A stretch of 64,000 nucleotides of DNA, taken from positions 1,103,349 through 1,167,348 of the forward strand of contig LNAC01000377.1 of the NCBI GenBank assembly GCA_002007465.1, written 5' to 3'. The translations under genes and the position numbers were made by a program. Below the pieces are notes generated by a model. The model was not told the origin of the DNA. It did not search any database and worked only from the letters and a program-made list of their open reading frames with translations. Source of the stretch: Ailurus styani. Taxonomy: Eukaryota; Chordata; Mammalia; Carnivora; Ailuridae. Below, one piece after another: positions 12,223 through 22,790 of the stretch. How positions within the stretch are numbered: the first letter of the stretch is position 1; each line of letters starts with the position of its first letter.

Positions 12223-12380
12223 TTTTTTTTTTAAGATTTTATTTATTTGAGAGGGAGCAGTAGGGGAGGGGAGGGGGCAGAAGGATAAGCAGTCTCCCTG
12301 CAGAGCAGGTGCTCTCAGGACCCTGAGATCATGACCTGAGCAGAAGGCAGACACTTAACCACTGAATCCCCAGAGGGCCC
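12223..12380 (-). mobile_element. Diverged carnivore SINE, minus strand
   Basis: Poly-T, AAGATTTTATTTATTTGAGA, a G/A-rich middle, then GGACCCTGAGATCATGACCT and a degraded head complement. More diverged than the other copies, so probably older. Confidence 0.85.
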
Positions 12381-12404
12381 CCTCTCCCCTCCTTTAAAAA
12401 AAAA

Positions 12405-12560
12405 AAAAAGTATAACCACAGCTACAAATTAAAAATTCCTTAATATTAAATATCCAGTGTTTACCTTTCCCCTATTATCTCATAATTTCCTTTTACAGTT
12501 TTTCAAGTTCCAAAGTCCATATATTGTAATTTATATGTATTTTAGGTCCCTTTATATCTC
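12405..12560. repeat. Ancient L1M-type fragment
   Basis: The text AATTCCTTAATATTAAATAT ... TCCAGTGTTTACC ... CTCATAATTTCC resembles an old L1 (L1ME/HAL1-like) 3' fragment. A related stretch is seen at about 60.64-60.96 kb. Family assignment is tentative. Confidence 0.45.
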
Positions 12561-13232
12561 TTCTCTAAGTTTACAAAGGGAAAATATAGATAAGATAATT
12601 TCTGAAACATCTGCTCTGATGACAATTCTCTTGCTTCAAAGTCTGAGAGGCCACCTGTTTTCTTGCAGGGTAGAGTGACGTACAATTATTTAACGTGGGG
12701 CCAGAGGTTCTTAGCCATTGGACCCAATCACTGTTTCCAGCTTCATCTCCACACCCTCCCTGCACCTCTGCTGCCATTCTTTCAGAACCTTTTACCTTTA
12801 GTTCCGGACCGCTGAAGAGCCTTCACCCCTCTGCCACAATATGTATCTCCTCTGCACAGAATTCCCCAATTCCTGTGGTAACCCCTTCAGCTGAGGGGAC
12901 TAAGATGGTTGCTCTGGGTTCAGCTTGCCCTCAAGGACCTGGGCAGGAAGTGGACTCTGTGTAAGGTGACCAACACATCTTGCTTGGCTTGGGACTGTCC
13001 TGATTTTAAAACTGAAAGTCTCATGTCTCAGACACTTTCTTAGTCCCAGGCAAAACAGGAGAGTTGGTCTCCTTAGCTCCATGCACCTTAGAAAATGTCA
13101 TAGAGAGGCCTGTAAGGAGGTTTCCATATGGAAAAATGGGGTCATACAGGTAATAGATACCATTCCCAAGATAATTCAATAGGTAGACTGATTGTTATAA
13201 GCCATGCAGTTAGGACAGTCGACCGTTAGATC
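12561..13232. other. Intergenic, no gene
   Basis: Nothing recognisable beyond short open frames with no family resemblance. Confidence 0.55.
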
Positions 13233-13712
13233 CCCGTATTAGATTCCTAGGCTGACATAACAAAGAACTACAAACTGGGTCGCTTAAGCAACAGAAATTT
13301 ATTGTCTCAGAGTTCTTGAAGCTACAAGTCTGAGATCAAAGTGTTGGCAGGGTTGGTTCCTTTTGGGAGTCCCGAGGGAGAATCTGACTCATACCTCTCT
13401 CCTAGCTTCTGCTGTGTAACTGGCAGTCTTTGGCACTCCTGGGCTAGTAGACACATCACCTTGATCTCTGCCTTCATTTTCACAGGGAATTCTCCTTGTG
13501 TGTGTGTGTGTCTGTGTCCAAATTTATTCTTTTTATAAGGACACTAGTCATATTGACTTAGGGCCCATCCTACTCCACTATGACCTCATCTTAACTAATA
13601 ACATCTACAACAATCCTTATTTCTAAATATGGTCACATTCTGAGGTGCTGGACGTTAGAACTTCAATTTATGAATTTGGGGGGAGGCAGGGACACACAGT
13701 TCAACTCATAAC
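13233..13712 (-). mobile_element. MLT1-type (MaLR) solo LTR, minus strand
   Basis: Reverse complement of the mammalian MLT1 LTR: CGTATTAGATTCCTAGGCTG, ACAGAAATTTATTGTCTCAG, CTTTTTATAAGGACACTAGT and GGTCACATTCTGAGGTGCTG occur in the expected order. It contains a small (GT)n run at 13496-13510. It is old, predating the carnivore radiation. Confidence 0.85.
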
Positions 13713-14504
13713 GACTCCTAAAGGAAAGACCATCCACCCATTGCAGCAGAAATCATTGACTCTGAAGGAGCCGAAAAAAGAGGAAAAGGATAAGGGACTG
13801 CTCAGGTTTCGGTTCAAAGACCCTAAGTCCCCAATAACAGGAGTGGTTGGACGCACCTCTGTCAACTCACAGAGGTGATACTTGTAGTCTCATGCACAAA
13901 GAGAATGCCCAAATACTTGGAGATCTCTTAGCTATAGAATCAGAAATGACTTTATTTCCATGTAATTCTTATGAGATATGGCAGTAAAGTTGCTCTGGAC
14001 AAGTAAATCAATAGAGTCATAGTAGTGAAGTTGAGGCGACCTGGTAGGAGAGACAATTTCTCTGCTACCAAGATTTACATTTGAGATGGACATGTTAGAA
14101 GAATGGCTGAAATCTGAGTGGTGATGATGAGCCACCAAATGGAAGCTGCTTGAGAACCTCTCACACCAAGAGATGGCTGACCAGCCACCATATTCTGGGC
14201 AAAGTCAAGAAATAAGGACATTAAGGCCCTTCTTGGCCAAGCACTTTCTGGCCAACTATCTGGCTCATTAACTAGATAATGGTGGGGGCAGGGGGGCACC
14301 CTATAAAGCATGTAGGATATGGAAAGTCTATTGATGATTGCCTACTGAGGCAAGTGATCTGACCCTGGCCTCAGGCAGTATGCTTGAACAAACAGCACAT
14401 CCATTGTGGGATTACCTTACCGTGTTTTGATGAAGCCAATAGCTTATTTCCTGTTTCCCTCTGATCAGACCTCCAGAAGCAGTTAGGTTTCCCAAGAAAC
14501 AGAA
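13713..14504. other. Intergenic, no gene
   Basis: Nothing recognisable. Short open frames on both strands show no family motif. Confidence 0.5.
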
Positions 14505-14965
14505 AGCAGCAATGTAATGTAGTGTAAAGAGCATGGGCTTAACATACATCTGAGTCCAAATTGCACTCCCTAGCTGTTAATCATAATAGTAGTTCATCGT
14601 GTTAACTAGCTATCTGACCTTGGGCAAAGTCATTTAACTTCTCTCTGAGTCTGTTTTTTCCCTTTATGTTTATCTTAGACTTCTTAAGAAGAGGACGGAA
14701 GGGCGCCTGGGTGGCTCAGTGGGTTAAAGCCTCTGCCTTCGGCTCAGGTCATGATCTCAGGGTCCTGGGATGGAGCCCCGCATCTGGCTCTCTGCTCAGC
14801 AGGAAGCCTGCTTCTCCCTCTCTCTCTGCCTGCCTCTCTGCCTACTTGTGATCTCTCTCTGTCAAATAAATAAATAAAATCTTAAAAAAAAAAGAAGAGG
14901 AAGGAAGATATTATATTTAAAATGTCTAACACAGTGCTTGACAGACAGTGAATGATGTCACTCTA
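14505..14965 (+). repeat. MIR split by a carnivore SINE
   Basis: The left part (14505-14660) carries GAGCATGGGCTT and TGACCTTGGGCAAAGTCA, the MIR core. The right part (about 14925-14965, AACACAGTGCTTGACAGACA) is the MIR 3' end. The SINE at 14701-14891 separates them. Confidence 0.8.
14701..14891 (+). mobile_element. Carnivore SINE, plus strand
   Basis: A full-length copy from GGGCGCCTGGGTGGCTCAGT to AAATAAATAAATAAAATCTT. The target duplication is AAGAAGAGGACGGAAG before (14687-14702) and AAGAAGAGGAAGGAAG after (14892-14907), one mismatch in 16. Confidence 0.97.
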
Positions 14966-15260
14966 GAACTATAATGAGAGCTATGGACAAACTTCAACTT
15001 GGTTCTCAGAACCGAACGGCTGGGTTTACTTACCACCTTACTTCCCAGCTCTTCCCCAGGAGAGAAGAGTCAAAAGTCTCGAGTTGTACTGTCTAACATG
15101 GTAGCCACTTGCCACATGTGGCTCTTGAATACTGGAGAGATAGCAAGTCCAAATTGAAAGGTGCTGACACCAGATTTTAAAGACTTAGTATGAAAACAAG
15201 AATGTCAAATATTATTAAAATTAATCCCATCTGTCTCTTTTTAGTTATTTTGGGTTTGGG
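14966..15260. other. Intergenic with an old interspersed repeat fragment
   Basis: About 15100-15230 (TAGCCACTTGCCACATGTGG ... AAGTCCAAATTGAAAGG) looks like an old, widely dispersed mammalian transposon fragment. I could not assign the family. Confidence 0.4.
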
Positions 15261-15465
15261 TTTTTTTTTAAGATTTTTATTTATTTATTTGACAGAGAGA
15301 GAGAGAGAGAGATCTCAAGTAGGCAGAGATGCAGGCAGAGAGAGAGGGGGCAGAAGCAGGCTCCCTGCTGAGCAGAGAGCCAGATGCGGGACTCGATCCC
15401 AGGACCCTGAGATCATGACCTCAGCCGAAGGCAGAGGCTTAACCCACTGAGCCACCCAGGTGCCC
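15261..15465 (-). mobile_element. Carnivore SINE, minus strand
   Basis: Poly-T, AAGATTTTTATTTATTTATT, (GA)n, then the conserved body and the head complement CTGAGCCACCCAGGTGCCC. The flanks share a short TTGG/T-rich duplication. Confidence 0.95.
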
Positions 15466-15780
15466 TTGGTTTTTGATTTTGTTTTTGTTTCTTTTTGGTT
15501 TTAAACAGAACTTTTTCTTTTTCTTTCTTTTTTTTTTTTTTTGAGCAGTTTTCAGTTCACAGCAAAATTGAGCAGAGACTAGGAGACTTCTCACACCAAC
15601 ATAGGCACAGGCTTTTCCACCATCAGCATCTGCTCTGAGTGGCACATTTGTCACAATCAATGAATCTACACTGACTCATTACTGTCACCCCAAGTCCAGA
15701 GTTTACATGAGGGTTGATTCTTGGTGTTATACATTCTATGGGTTTTGACAAATATATGAAGACACATATCCACCACTATT

Positions 15781-15971
15781 TTTTTTTTAAGGTTTTATTT
15801 ATTTGTTTGTTAGAGAGTGCACAAGCGGGGGGAGCTGCAGACAGAGCAGGCAGAGGGAGAAGCAGGCTCCCTGCTGAGCAAGGAGACTGATGAGGAACTC
15901 AATCCCAGGACCCTGGGATCATGACCTGAGCCGAAGCCAGCCACCCAACCAACCAAGCCACCCAGGCATCC
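15781..15971 (-). mobile_element. Carnivore SINE, minus strand
   Basis: Poly-T, AAGGTTTTATTTATTTGTTT, a body with GGATCATGACCTGAGCCGAA, and a partly degraded head. The 11-bp duplication CCACCACTATT is perfect at 15770-15780 and 15972-15982. Confidence 0.95.
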
Positions 15972-16146
15972 CCACCACTATTCTTTTTACTCTTTTTAGT
16001 GTGGCTGTTATAAAACTTAAAATTACACATGTGGTTCACTTTGGGACTTACATAGTTCTATTCCACGGTGCTGTTGTAATTATCTTTCATTCTAAAGAAA
16101 GGTTCATGCTTAGAGATCAATATGGCGCTTATAAATGTTACCAATA

Positions 16147-16331
16147 GGGCGCCTGGGTGGCTCCGTTGGTTAAGCATCTTTGGCTCAGGTCACGATCCCC
16201 GGGGTTCTGGGATTGAGCCCCGCAGAGCAGGGAGCCCACTTCTCCCTCTCCCTCTGCCTGCCGCTCTCTCCCCTTGCTTGTGTTCGCTCTCTCTCTGTTA
16301 AATAAATAAAATCTTTAAAATAAAATAAATA
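16147..16331 (+). mobile_element. Carnivore SINE, plus strand
   Basis: GGCGCCTGGGTGGCTCCGTT to AAATAAATAAAATC. The target duplication is AAATGTTACCAATA before (about 16133-16146) and AAATGTTACAAATA after (16332-16345). Confidence 0.93.
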
Positions 16332-16561
16332 AAATGTTACAAATAATTTTGTCCTAAGCTCAAAACATCTTTCTGTATTTTAGATAAATAAAACCCATAA
16401 AATCTTTTGATTCGTGTTTGTGTGGTATAATTTCCCCATCATTTCATGTTTAATTCATCTGTTCCTTTCAAGTAGGTTTCTTGTAGAAATCATATAGTTG
16501 GTTGCTTTTTTCTTTTTAATTTAATCTGACAATATCTGTCTTTTAATTGGAGTGTTCGGGT

Positions 16562-16930
16562 AATTTTATTTTTTTTAATTTTTAATTTAAATTCAATTTA
16601 GTTAACATATAATGTATTATTAGTTTCAGGGGTAGAGTTTAGTGATTCATCTGTTGCATATAACACCTAGTGCTCATTCCATCAAGTACTCTCTTGAATG
16701 TCCATCAACCCCATCCCTCCACCCCCCACCCCTCCAGCCACCCTCAGTTTGTTCTCTATAGTTAAGAGTGCCTTATGGTTTGCCTCCCTTTTCATCTTAT
16801 TTTATTTTTCCTCCCCTTCCCCTATGTTCATCTGTTTTGTTTCTTAAATTCCACATATGAGTGAAATCATATGGTATTTATCTTTCTCTGACTGACTTAT
16901 TTCGCGTAGCATACCCTCTAGAGGATCATT
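16562..16930 (-). mobile_element. Carnivore L1 3' end, antisense (5' truncated)
   Basis: Starts with an A/T-rich stretch that is the complement of the poly-A tail. It then carries AACATATAATGTATTATTAG, the C-rich CCCTCCACCCCCCACCCC block, CTCAGTTTGTTCTCTATAGT and ATATGAGTGAAATCATATGG. This is the 3' UTR and ORF2 end of a carnivore L1. It is less diverged than the L1 around it, so it is nested in it. Confidence 0.8.
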
Positions 16931-17661
16931 TAGATTTAATATACTTATTGATATGGCTGAGTTTAAATCTACTATCCTGCTATTTGTTTTCTATTTGCTC
17001 CATTTGTTCTTTTTCCATTTTCTCATTTTTTCTCTTTTCCTACGTTCTTTCGGAATAATAGTGTTTGGAGTGTTATTTTGATGATTTCATTTTATCTTCT
17101 CTATTGGCTTAGTGGCTTCCCCTCTTTATTTTTCAGTAGGTGCTCTAGGGTTTATAGTGTACATTTTAACCTATTACAGCCTATCTTCAAATAATAATCA
17201 TCGCTTCATGTAAAATGTAAGAACATGACAACAATGATTCCATTTTCCCCTTATCTTTTGTGTTTTCATACACTTTGCTTCCATACGTTATTATTATTTT
17301 GCTTTAAATAGCCAATTATTTAAACATGGGATTATAAAGCAGGAAATAATGTCTTTTATATTTATTCATGTGTTAAGCATTTCAGATGCTCTTCATTCAT
17401 TGATATAGATCCAAATTTCTCTCTGGCGTCTGGAGGAGAGAAACGTCTTGATTAAGGACACGGCAGGTTTTGTTGATTTTAATTAGCTAGGATCCCATAC
17501 TTTGTTTTCAGGAATTTATACATAATAAATTTCTGAAGTTAATCTTTAATGAAAATAACTTCTCTGGATTTGTTTAGCCTAAACACATTTTACGATCATG
17601 AATTACTCTATCTTGAAAAGGAAGAGATCCATTTTGAATTCTTTAAGACTTGATGATATGT

Positions 17662-17841
17662 GGGGGCACTTGGGTGGCTTAGTCGGTTGGGCATTTGATT
17701 CTTGGTTTCAGCTCAGGTTGTGACCTCAGGGTCTTGAGGTTGAACCCCTTGTCAGGCTTTGTGCTCAGTGAGGAGTCTGCTTGAGATTCTCACTCTCCCT
17801 CTGTCCCCCCCCCCAAAATAAATAAGTCTTAAAAAAAAAAA
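17662..17841 (+). mobile_element. Carnivore SINE, plus strand
   Basis: GGGGGCACTTGGGTGGCTTA to AATAAGTCTT plus poly-A. The target duplication is AAGACTTGATGATATGTGG (17645-17663) against AAGACTTGATGATATCTGG (17842-17860), one mismatch in 19. Confidence 0.95.
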
Positions 17842-17860
17842 AAGACTTGATGATATCTGG

Positions 17861-18660
17861 TGTGTATACAGTGGGCCAATTTTAAAAGTATGAATATATT
17901 TCTTATTTCTAATAATCCCTTCACTAGAACAAAAACATGAAGGTAAGGCATTCATTTCTTCAGAGATGATTACTAGAGTAGAACACTAGACAAAAAGGAC
18001 AATCCCTAATTTTTTGGTTTTAAAACTAGACCTTTGAAATTCCAGGCAGAGGCAGTGGTCATCAGAGTAAAATCTTATGAGATATCAGAGTCCAAAGGCT
18101 GAGGGCATAAAACATTGATACAAACAACAGACTGGGAAGAATACGGAGAGACACAGTGCTCCCCCTGGAGCTCGGGGAAGTGACCTGCGTCATAAAATTC
18201 CCCTGCACTCACTGTGAGCAGAGAAGAGAAATGGCTGCAAGTATGCCTCATTCCTTGGTCTCTGCCTACAGGGCCTCCGAAGAGTAGCTGAACGTTTGCT
18301 ATGCCCTTTGAGAGGGGCAAGCCAGAGTTGAGAGAGCATTGCGAGCCTGCAGAGGCCATGGCTATTGTTTGCCTGATCTCTACAACCGATACCACACGAG
18401 AGGGCAGGTGTCAACAGAAACTGATGATGACAACTGAGGACCAGCTGTTCTGCCATCTTTCCCAGTCCCAGCTGGTGGGTTTGGCTCTCTGTAGGCCTCT
18501 GAAAGCGAGGGAGGGGGTTGATGAGAGGCCTCGACGAAGCTGAGATCCCACTGAATTGAATGAAATTACGTTTTAGTCACTTAACGGGAGAGGGACTTGC
18601 AGAGACAACTAGCTGTCCATCAGCCCTTCTAGCAGTTGTTGCTTAGAAGCAACGGTCCAG
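17861..18660. other. Intergenic, no recognised gene
   Basis: Free of recognisable SINE or L1. Open frames at about 18075-18543 on both strands (80-106 codons) show no family motif and overlap each other. Confidence 0.5.
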
Positions 18661-18678
18661 CCAGAGAAAACATTTTCT

Positions 18679-18885
18679 TTTTTTTTTTTTTAAAGATTTT
18701 ATTTATTCATTTGACACAGAGAGAGAGAGATTACAAGTAGGCAGAGAGGCAGGCAGAGAGAGGAGAGAGGAGGAAGCAGGCTCCCTGCTGAGCAGAGAGC
18801 CCGATGTGGGCCTCGATCCCAGGACCCTGGGATCATGACCTGAGCCGAAGGCAGCGGCTTTAACCCACTGAGCCACCCAGGCGCC
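18679..18885 (-). mobile_element. Young carnivore SINE, minus strand
   Basis: A full-length copy of the abundant young subtype (TTTGACACAGAG...GATTACAAGTAGGCAGAGAG...GGCAGCGGCTTTAACCCACT). The 18-bp target duplication CCAGAGAAAACATTTTCT is perfect at 18661-18678 and 18886-18903, which implies a recent insertion. Confidence 0.97.
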
Positions 18886-19159
18886 CCAGAGAAAACATTT
18901 TCTATGTGTTATCATGTTCACTGCTGATTTAATAACTGGGGTTATGTCTTTGTAGAACAAAGGCTATCCCTGTGCCTAAAGCAGAATCTGTGTGTATCTG
19001 ACCTCCCCATTGGCCCCTATGTTGAGATCTCACAGGAGGAAGAGAAGCCCTATCCCAAAGCACCCAATACCAACACATTGTACAATTCTGCACTGTGACC
19101 CTCAATCTGTGTGGTAAAATGCCTCCCTGCCTCTGATGAGTCCTCTAAAGATAAGAGAC

Positions 19160-19723
19160 TGCCAAACGATGGAGAGAGCCCAAATGTCCATCAACTGATG
19201 AATGGATAAATGAGTATTACTCAGCCATCAAAAACAAAAAAGAAAGAAATCTTGCCATTTGCAATGACATGGATGGAGCTAGAGTGTAGCATGCTAAATG
19301 AGCAAGTCAGTCAGAGACAGAAAAATACCATATGATTTCACTCATATGTGGAATTTAAGAAAACAGATGAACATAGGGGAAGGGGAAAAGAAAAAAGGGA
19401 GAGAGGGAAACAAACCATAAAAGACTCAACAATAGAGAACAAACTGAGGGTTGATGGAGAGAGGTGGGCAGGGGATGGGCTAGATGGGTGATGGGTACTA
19501 AGGAGGGCATTTTTTTTTTTTTGCCTCAGGGGTACAGGTCTGTGAATCATCAGGCTTACACCTTTCACAGCATTCACCAAGGGAGGGCACTTTTTATGAT
19601 GAGCACTGAGTGTTACAAGTGAGTGAAGAGTCACTAAATTCTCCCTGAGTCCCTAAATTCTACACCTGAAACCAATATCGTACTGTATGTTCATTAACTA
19701 GAATTTAAATAAAAATAAAAACG
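19160..19723 (+). mobile_element. L1 3' end, plus strand, split by an antisense L1 tail
   Basis: Recognisable ORF2 end and 3' UTR: CCCAAATGTCCATCAACTGA, CTTGCCATTTGCAATGACAT, ATATGATTTCACTCATATGT and AACAAACTGAGGGTTGATGG, closing with an A-rich tail. It is interrupted at 19510-19578 by an oppositely oriented fragment. Confidence 0.85.
19510..19578 (-). mobile_element. 69-bp 5'-truncated L1 insertion
   Basis: A T-run followed by GCCTCAGGGGTACAGGTCTG, the complement of the extreme 3' end of a carnivore L1, and nothing further. It is flanked by AAGGAGGGCA (19500-19509) and AAGGGAGGGCA (19579-19589), an imperfect target duplication. Confidence 0.75.
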
Positions 19724-19726
19724 TGA

Positions 19727-19902
19727 GGGGTGCCTGTGTGGCTCAGTGGGTTAAGCCTCTGCCTTGGGCTCAGGTCATGATCTCAGGGTCCTGGAATCAA
19801 GCCCCACATCGGGCTCCCTGCTCGACGGGGAGCCTGCTTCCTCCTCTCTCTGCCTGCCTCTCTGCCTACTTGTGATCTCTCTGTCAAATAAATAAATAAA
19901 AC
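19727..19902 (+). mobile_element. Carnivore SINE, plus strand
   Basis: GGGGTGCCTGTGTGGCTCAG to CTGTCAAATAAATAAATAAA, inserted directly into the A-rich tail of the L1 at 19160-19723. Confidence 0.93.
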
Positions 19903-20745
19903 GAAAGAAGCCAATCTGAAAAGGTTATATACTGTATGATTCCAACTCTATGACATTCTGGAAAAGTAAAAAGACAAGGGCTTCCTAGGGGTTACTGGGG
20001 AGTGAGGGTTGAAGAAGCAGAGCACAGAGGCTTTTGCTGTGTTTTGCTGTGAACCTGAAACTTCTCTAAAAGACAAAGTTTATTAATTTAAAAAATTAAA
20101 TTTTGACATTAAATTAGTTTGACATTAAAAATCAGGAAAAAAAGTGGTTCACTAATATGACTGGATAACTGCTCAATTCCTTATCATAAATGTAGTCAGA
20201 GAAGTAGCACCCGAAATTTATGGTTAATCCCATTACTATTTATAATGTGACATTACTACGGTGTGACCAGTTACGCCTTCTTTTGTTATCGTGCAATCAG
20301 CTATGACACCATGATGAGAACATGCACCAAGCAGATGATTCTGAGCCTTGCCGACACTTAATTGAAAACAGTGCTTATGTGTACTCTCTGGTACAATTAT
20401 ATATACATGAGCGGATGTGCATCAGCCTAGATTAAAGAAAAGATCAGGGCAGAACTACACTTTTTCTAATCAAGGACACATTTAAAGAAGATAAAATAAA
20501 TGCACAGAGACGGCAGGAAGAAATTTATCCTGAGGTCTCTGCAAAAGGAAGTCAATTCAATGGCACACATGCTAATGTGTTAGTGGCCCCTAGTGTGTAA
20601 AAAAAAAAAAAATCAAAACATTGCAAGTTTGCACGTGTCCGTTGTTTTACTACCTATTGAAAGTTATTTGGGATATATACATCTTAAAGAAATACTTGTG
20701 GAGTCTGACAAACTTCCATTTAGGAGTGGTTTGATACTCGTTTGA
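19903..20745. other. Intergenic, no gene
   Basis: Nothing assigned. It has an A-run at about 20600-20613 and the short direct repeat TTTTGCTGTG twice at about 20032-20050. Confidence 0.5.
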
Positions 20746-21190
20746 TCAGACTTTATTATTCAGGAGTTTTGTCCAATGTGTGTTTGAACTTGTATATTTC
20801 AGTTCCGATACCTTCTCTCTTTCAAAGTAATGAATCACATCCCCTTCTACAGCTGGAATAAATATGTTATTCTGTTCTTTTTTTAGCTTTTTGTCATCAC
20901 GATGGCATTTTATGTTTAATTCCAATCCATCAGAAGTGTGTGGCAACGTATGGTGTTTCGTGTGGATCAGAGGCAAACCTTTATTCAGTTGAAAGCTGTG
21001 GCTGCCCACTATTAAAAAGTGATTTTTTTCTTCACACTGTGAATTTTGACCTGACACATATGTATTTAATTCTTATAGCTGTAATTTTCTGGTACCTCTG
21101 ATGCCACCGATGTTACAAAACTTTAAAAAGCAATGGTATATAGTTCAGTAATTGGTACCTTGTAGTAAATTCAAATCTGGTAGGAAGAAT
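20746..21190 (-). pseudogene. Possible decayed coding fragment, unidentified
   Basis: On the minus strand one frame is open for about 107 codons down to the stop at 20746-20748. Upstream in the same frame it reads on for roughly 45 more codons with two stops. The peptide is mixed, rich in charged residues and not low-complexity (for example FIPAVEGDVIHYFEREK). I do not recognise a family, no ATG starts the open part, and I see no poly-A tail or target duplication. It could be a decayed exon, an old retrogene piece or chance. Confidence 0.25.
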
Positions 21191-21811
21191 CTAACATTGT
21201 TCCCTTGAAAACATCTTTATATTGTTCAATTGTTCTTCACTAGCAATTTATGTAGCTCAGTGGAGTCTTGGAGGGATTTAAAAACACTAAATGACTATGT
21301 TTCCGAGCCCCAAGCCCAGCCTTCCTATTGGCCTTACCTCTGACATAGAGAAATGGAAATATTTGGAGGTAGAGCCCATATTAGAGAGCATCTTCTGTTT
21401 GATACAATTTGAGAGCTCCCACCCTAGAAATTAAGGTCATTTTTATTGTCCTTCTCCCTGACTTCTCCCGAGAGTGATTCCTGGTCAATCACTCTGTCTT
21501 CCCCGTACTCCCAAAACACTCCTCAAAATTTTTGTCCCTTATTCTGTCATGCCTGGAATTATGTTGGCTTCCAATTACTGGATACTTGTTGCCACTGTAA
21601 ATAGTACATTATTCCTGCTTTTTTTCCTTTTGTATGTTGAAGGTAGGTAGGAATATAATTTATTTTTGAGAAGTTATTTCCATCTCAACTTTTCTGAACT
21701 CATACTACTGCTAATACTTTCTGGTTAATTTTTAGAAATATAATAATTGTGTTTTCTACAAAACTTGATTTGTACTTCTTTCTCTGATATAATTATGAGT
21801 CTTATTCTGCA
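21191..21811. other. Intergenic, no gene
   Basis: Nothing assigned beyond AT-rich sequence with short open frames. Confidence 0.5.
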
Positions 21812-21827
21812 CCTGACCACATTTTAT

Positions 21828-22011
21828 TTTTAGAAAGATTTCTTATTTATTTGAGAGAGAGTGAGCATGAGCAGGGAAGAGAGGCAGAGGAGGAGAGAGA
21901 AGCAGACTCCCCACTGCGCAGGGAAGCCCAACTTGGGGCTCCATCCCAGGACCCTGAGGTCATGACCTGAGCCGAAGGCAGAGGCTTAACTAATGGAGCC
22001 ACCCAGGTGAC
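21828..22011 (-). mobile_element. Carnivore SINE, minus strand
   Basis: AAGATTTCTTATTTATTTGA, (GA)n, body with GTCATGACCTGAGCCGAAGG, and a degraded head. The 16-bp target duplication CCTGACCACATTTTAT is perfect (21812-21827 and 22012-22027). Confidence 0.96.
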
Positions 22012-22324
22012 CCTGACCACATTTTATAGCTGAACTTGACTGCACTCTGGAGCTATTTGAGATGGGAATGGTTAGCTTCTGGTCTAACATGTAAGAAGCT
22101 TGGTAGTCAACACTCTACTGACAATTAAGAAGCTAAACAAACTGATCAATCAACAATCCTTAGATTCATAGAGAAGTGAGGTCACAGGGCAAACTGCTGC
22201 CCTGGAGACTGGAGAGACCAGACCAGGTGGCTGACGCCAATGCACCTAGCACATGGCAGGAGCCTTCCACTCGGGAGTTGCTTCCCTGCCTCTTCCTTCA
22301 GTCCCTCAGTCCCGGTCCTGTCTT

Positions 22325-22485
22325 CTAGGCTTGCTGCTCGAAGTGTGGCCCGCAGAGCAGCAACATAGGCATCCCCTAGGAACTTGTCAGAGACATAGGG
22401 TCCCTTGTCCCACCTCAGACTCACTGAATCCAAATCTGCATTTTCACAACATCCCCAGGTGACTCTTGAGCATGTTCAGATTCAA
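22325..22485. repeat. MER5-type hAT (Charlie) MITE
   Basis: AGTGTGGCCCGCAGAGCAGC, ATCCCCTAGGAACTTGTCAG, CTCACTGAATCCAAATCTGC and ATCCCCAGGTGACTCTTGAG occur in the order of the MER5/MER58 group of non-autonomous hAT elements. Confidence 0.75.
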
Positions 22486-22689
22486 GAAGATTCAAGCCAG
22501 TCACAAATTGGCCATCCAAGTCTCCTCCAATTATGCCTAAGTGGCATTAGCAATTTGGAGCCATAGCTCATGAACTGTGGAGGGGGAGAGTGCAGCGGGG
22601 ATCCCCAGTCAATGAGTGACAGGTTGTGGGGTGTGAGCCATGAATTTCTCCCTGCTGGGCTCTCCCTAGGTGTTTTCCCATGCATTGTT

Positions 22690-22790
22690 TATTGAGAGGG
22701 ATGGGAGAGGGGGACATACTCTCATTTCACAGACAAGGAAATTGAGGCTCAGAGAGGGAAAGAAACTGAACAGTGGCAAACAGCGTTGGA
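22690..22790 (-). repeat. MIR fragment, antisense
   Basis: CAAGGAAATTGAGGCTCAGA and GAGGGAAAGAAACTGAACAG are the complement of the MIR core region. Confidence 0.65.

Larger units (their letters stand above)
15540..17640 (-). repeat. Old L1M tract, antisense, with nested insertions
   Basis: A long diverged antisense LINE-1 region. Recognisable pieces include TTTCTTGTAGAAATCATATA (16.48 kb), GGTGCTCTAGGGTTTATAGT (17.14 kb) and CAGATGCTCTTCATTCATTG (17.38 kb). It is interrupted by SINEs at 15781 and 16147 and by a younger L1 3' end at 16562. Confidence 0.6.
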
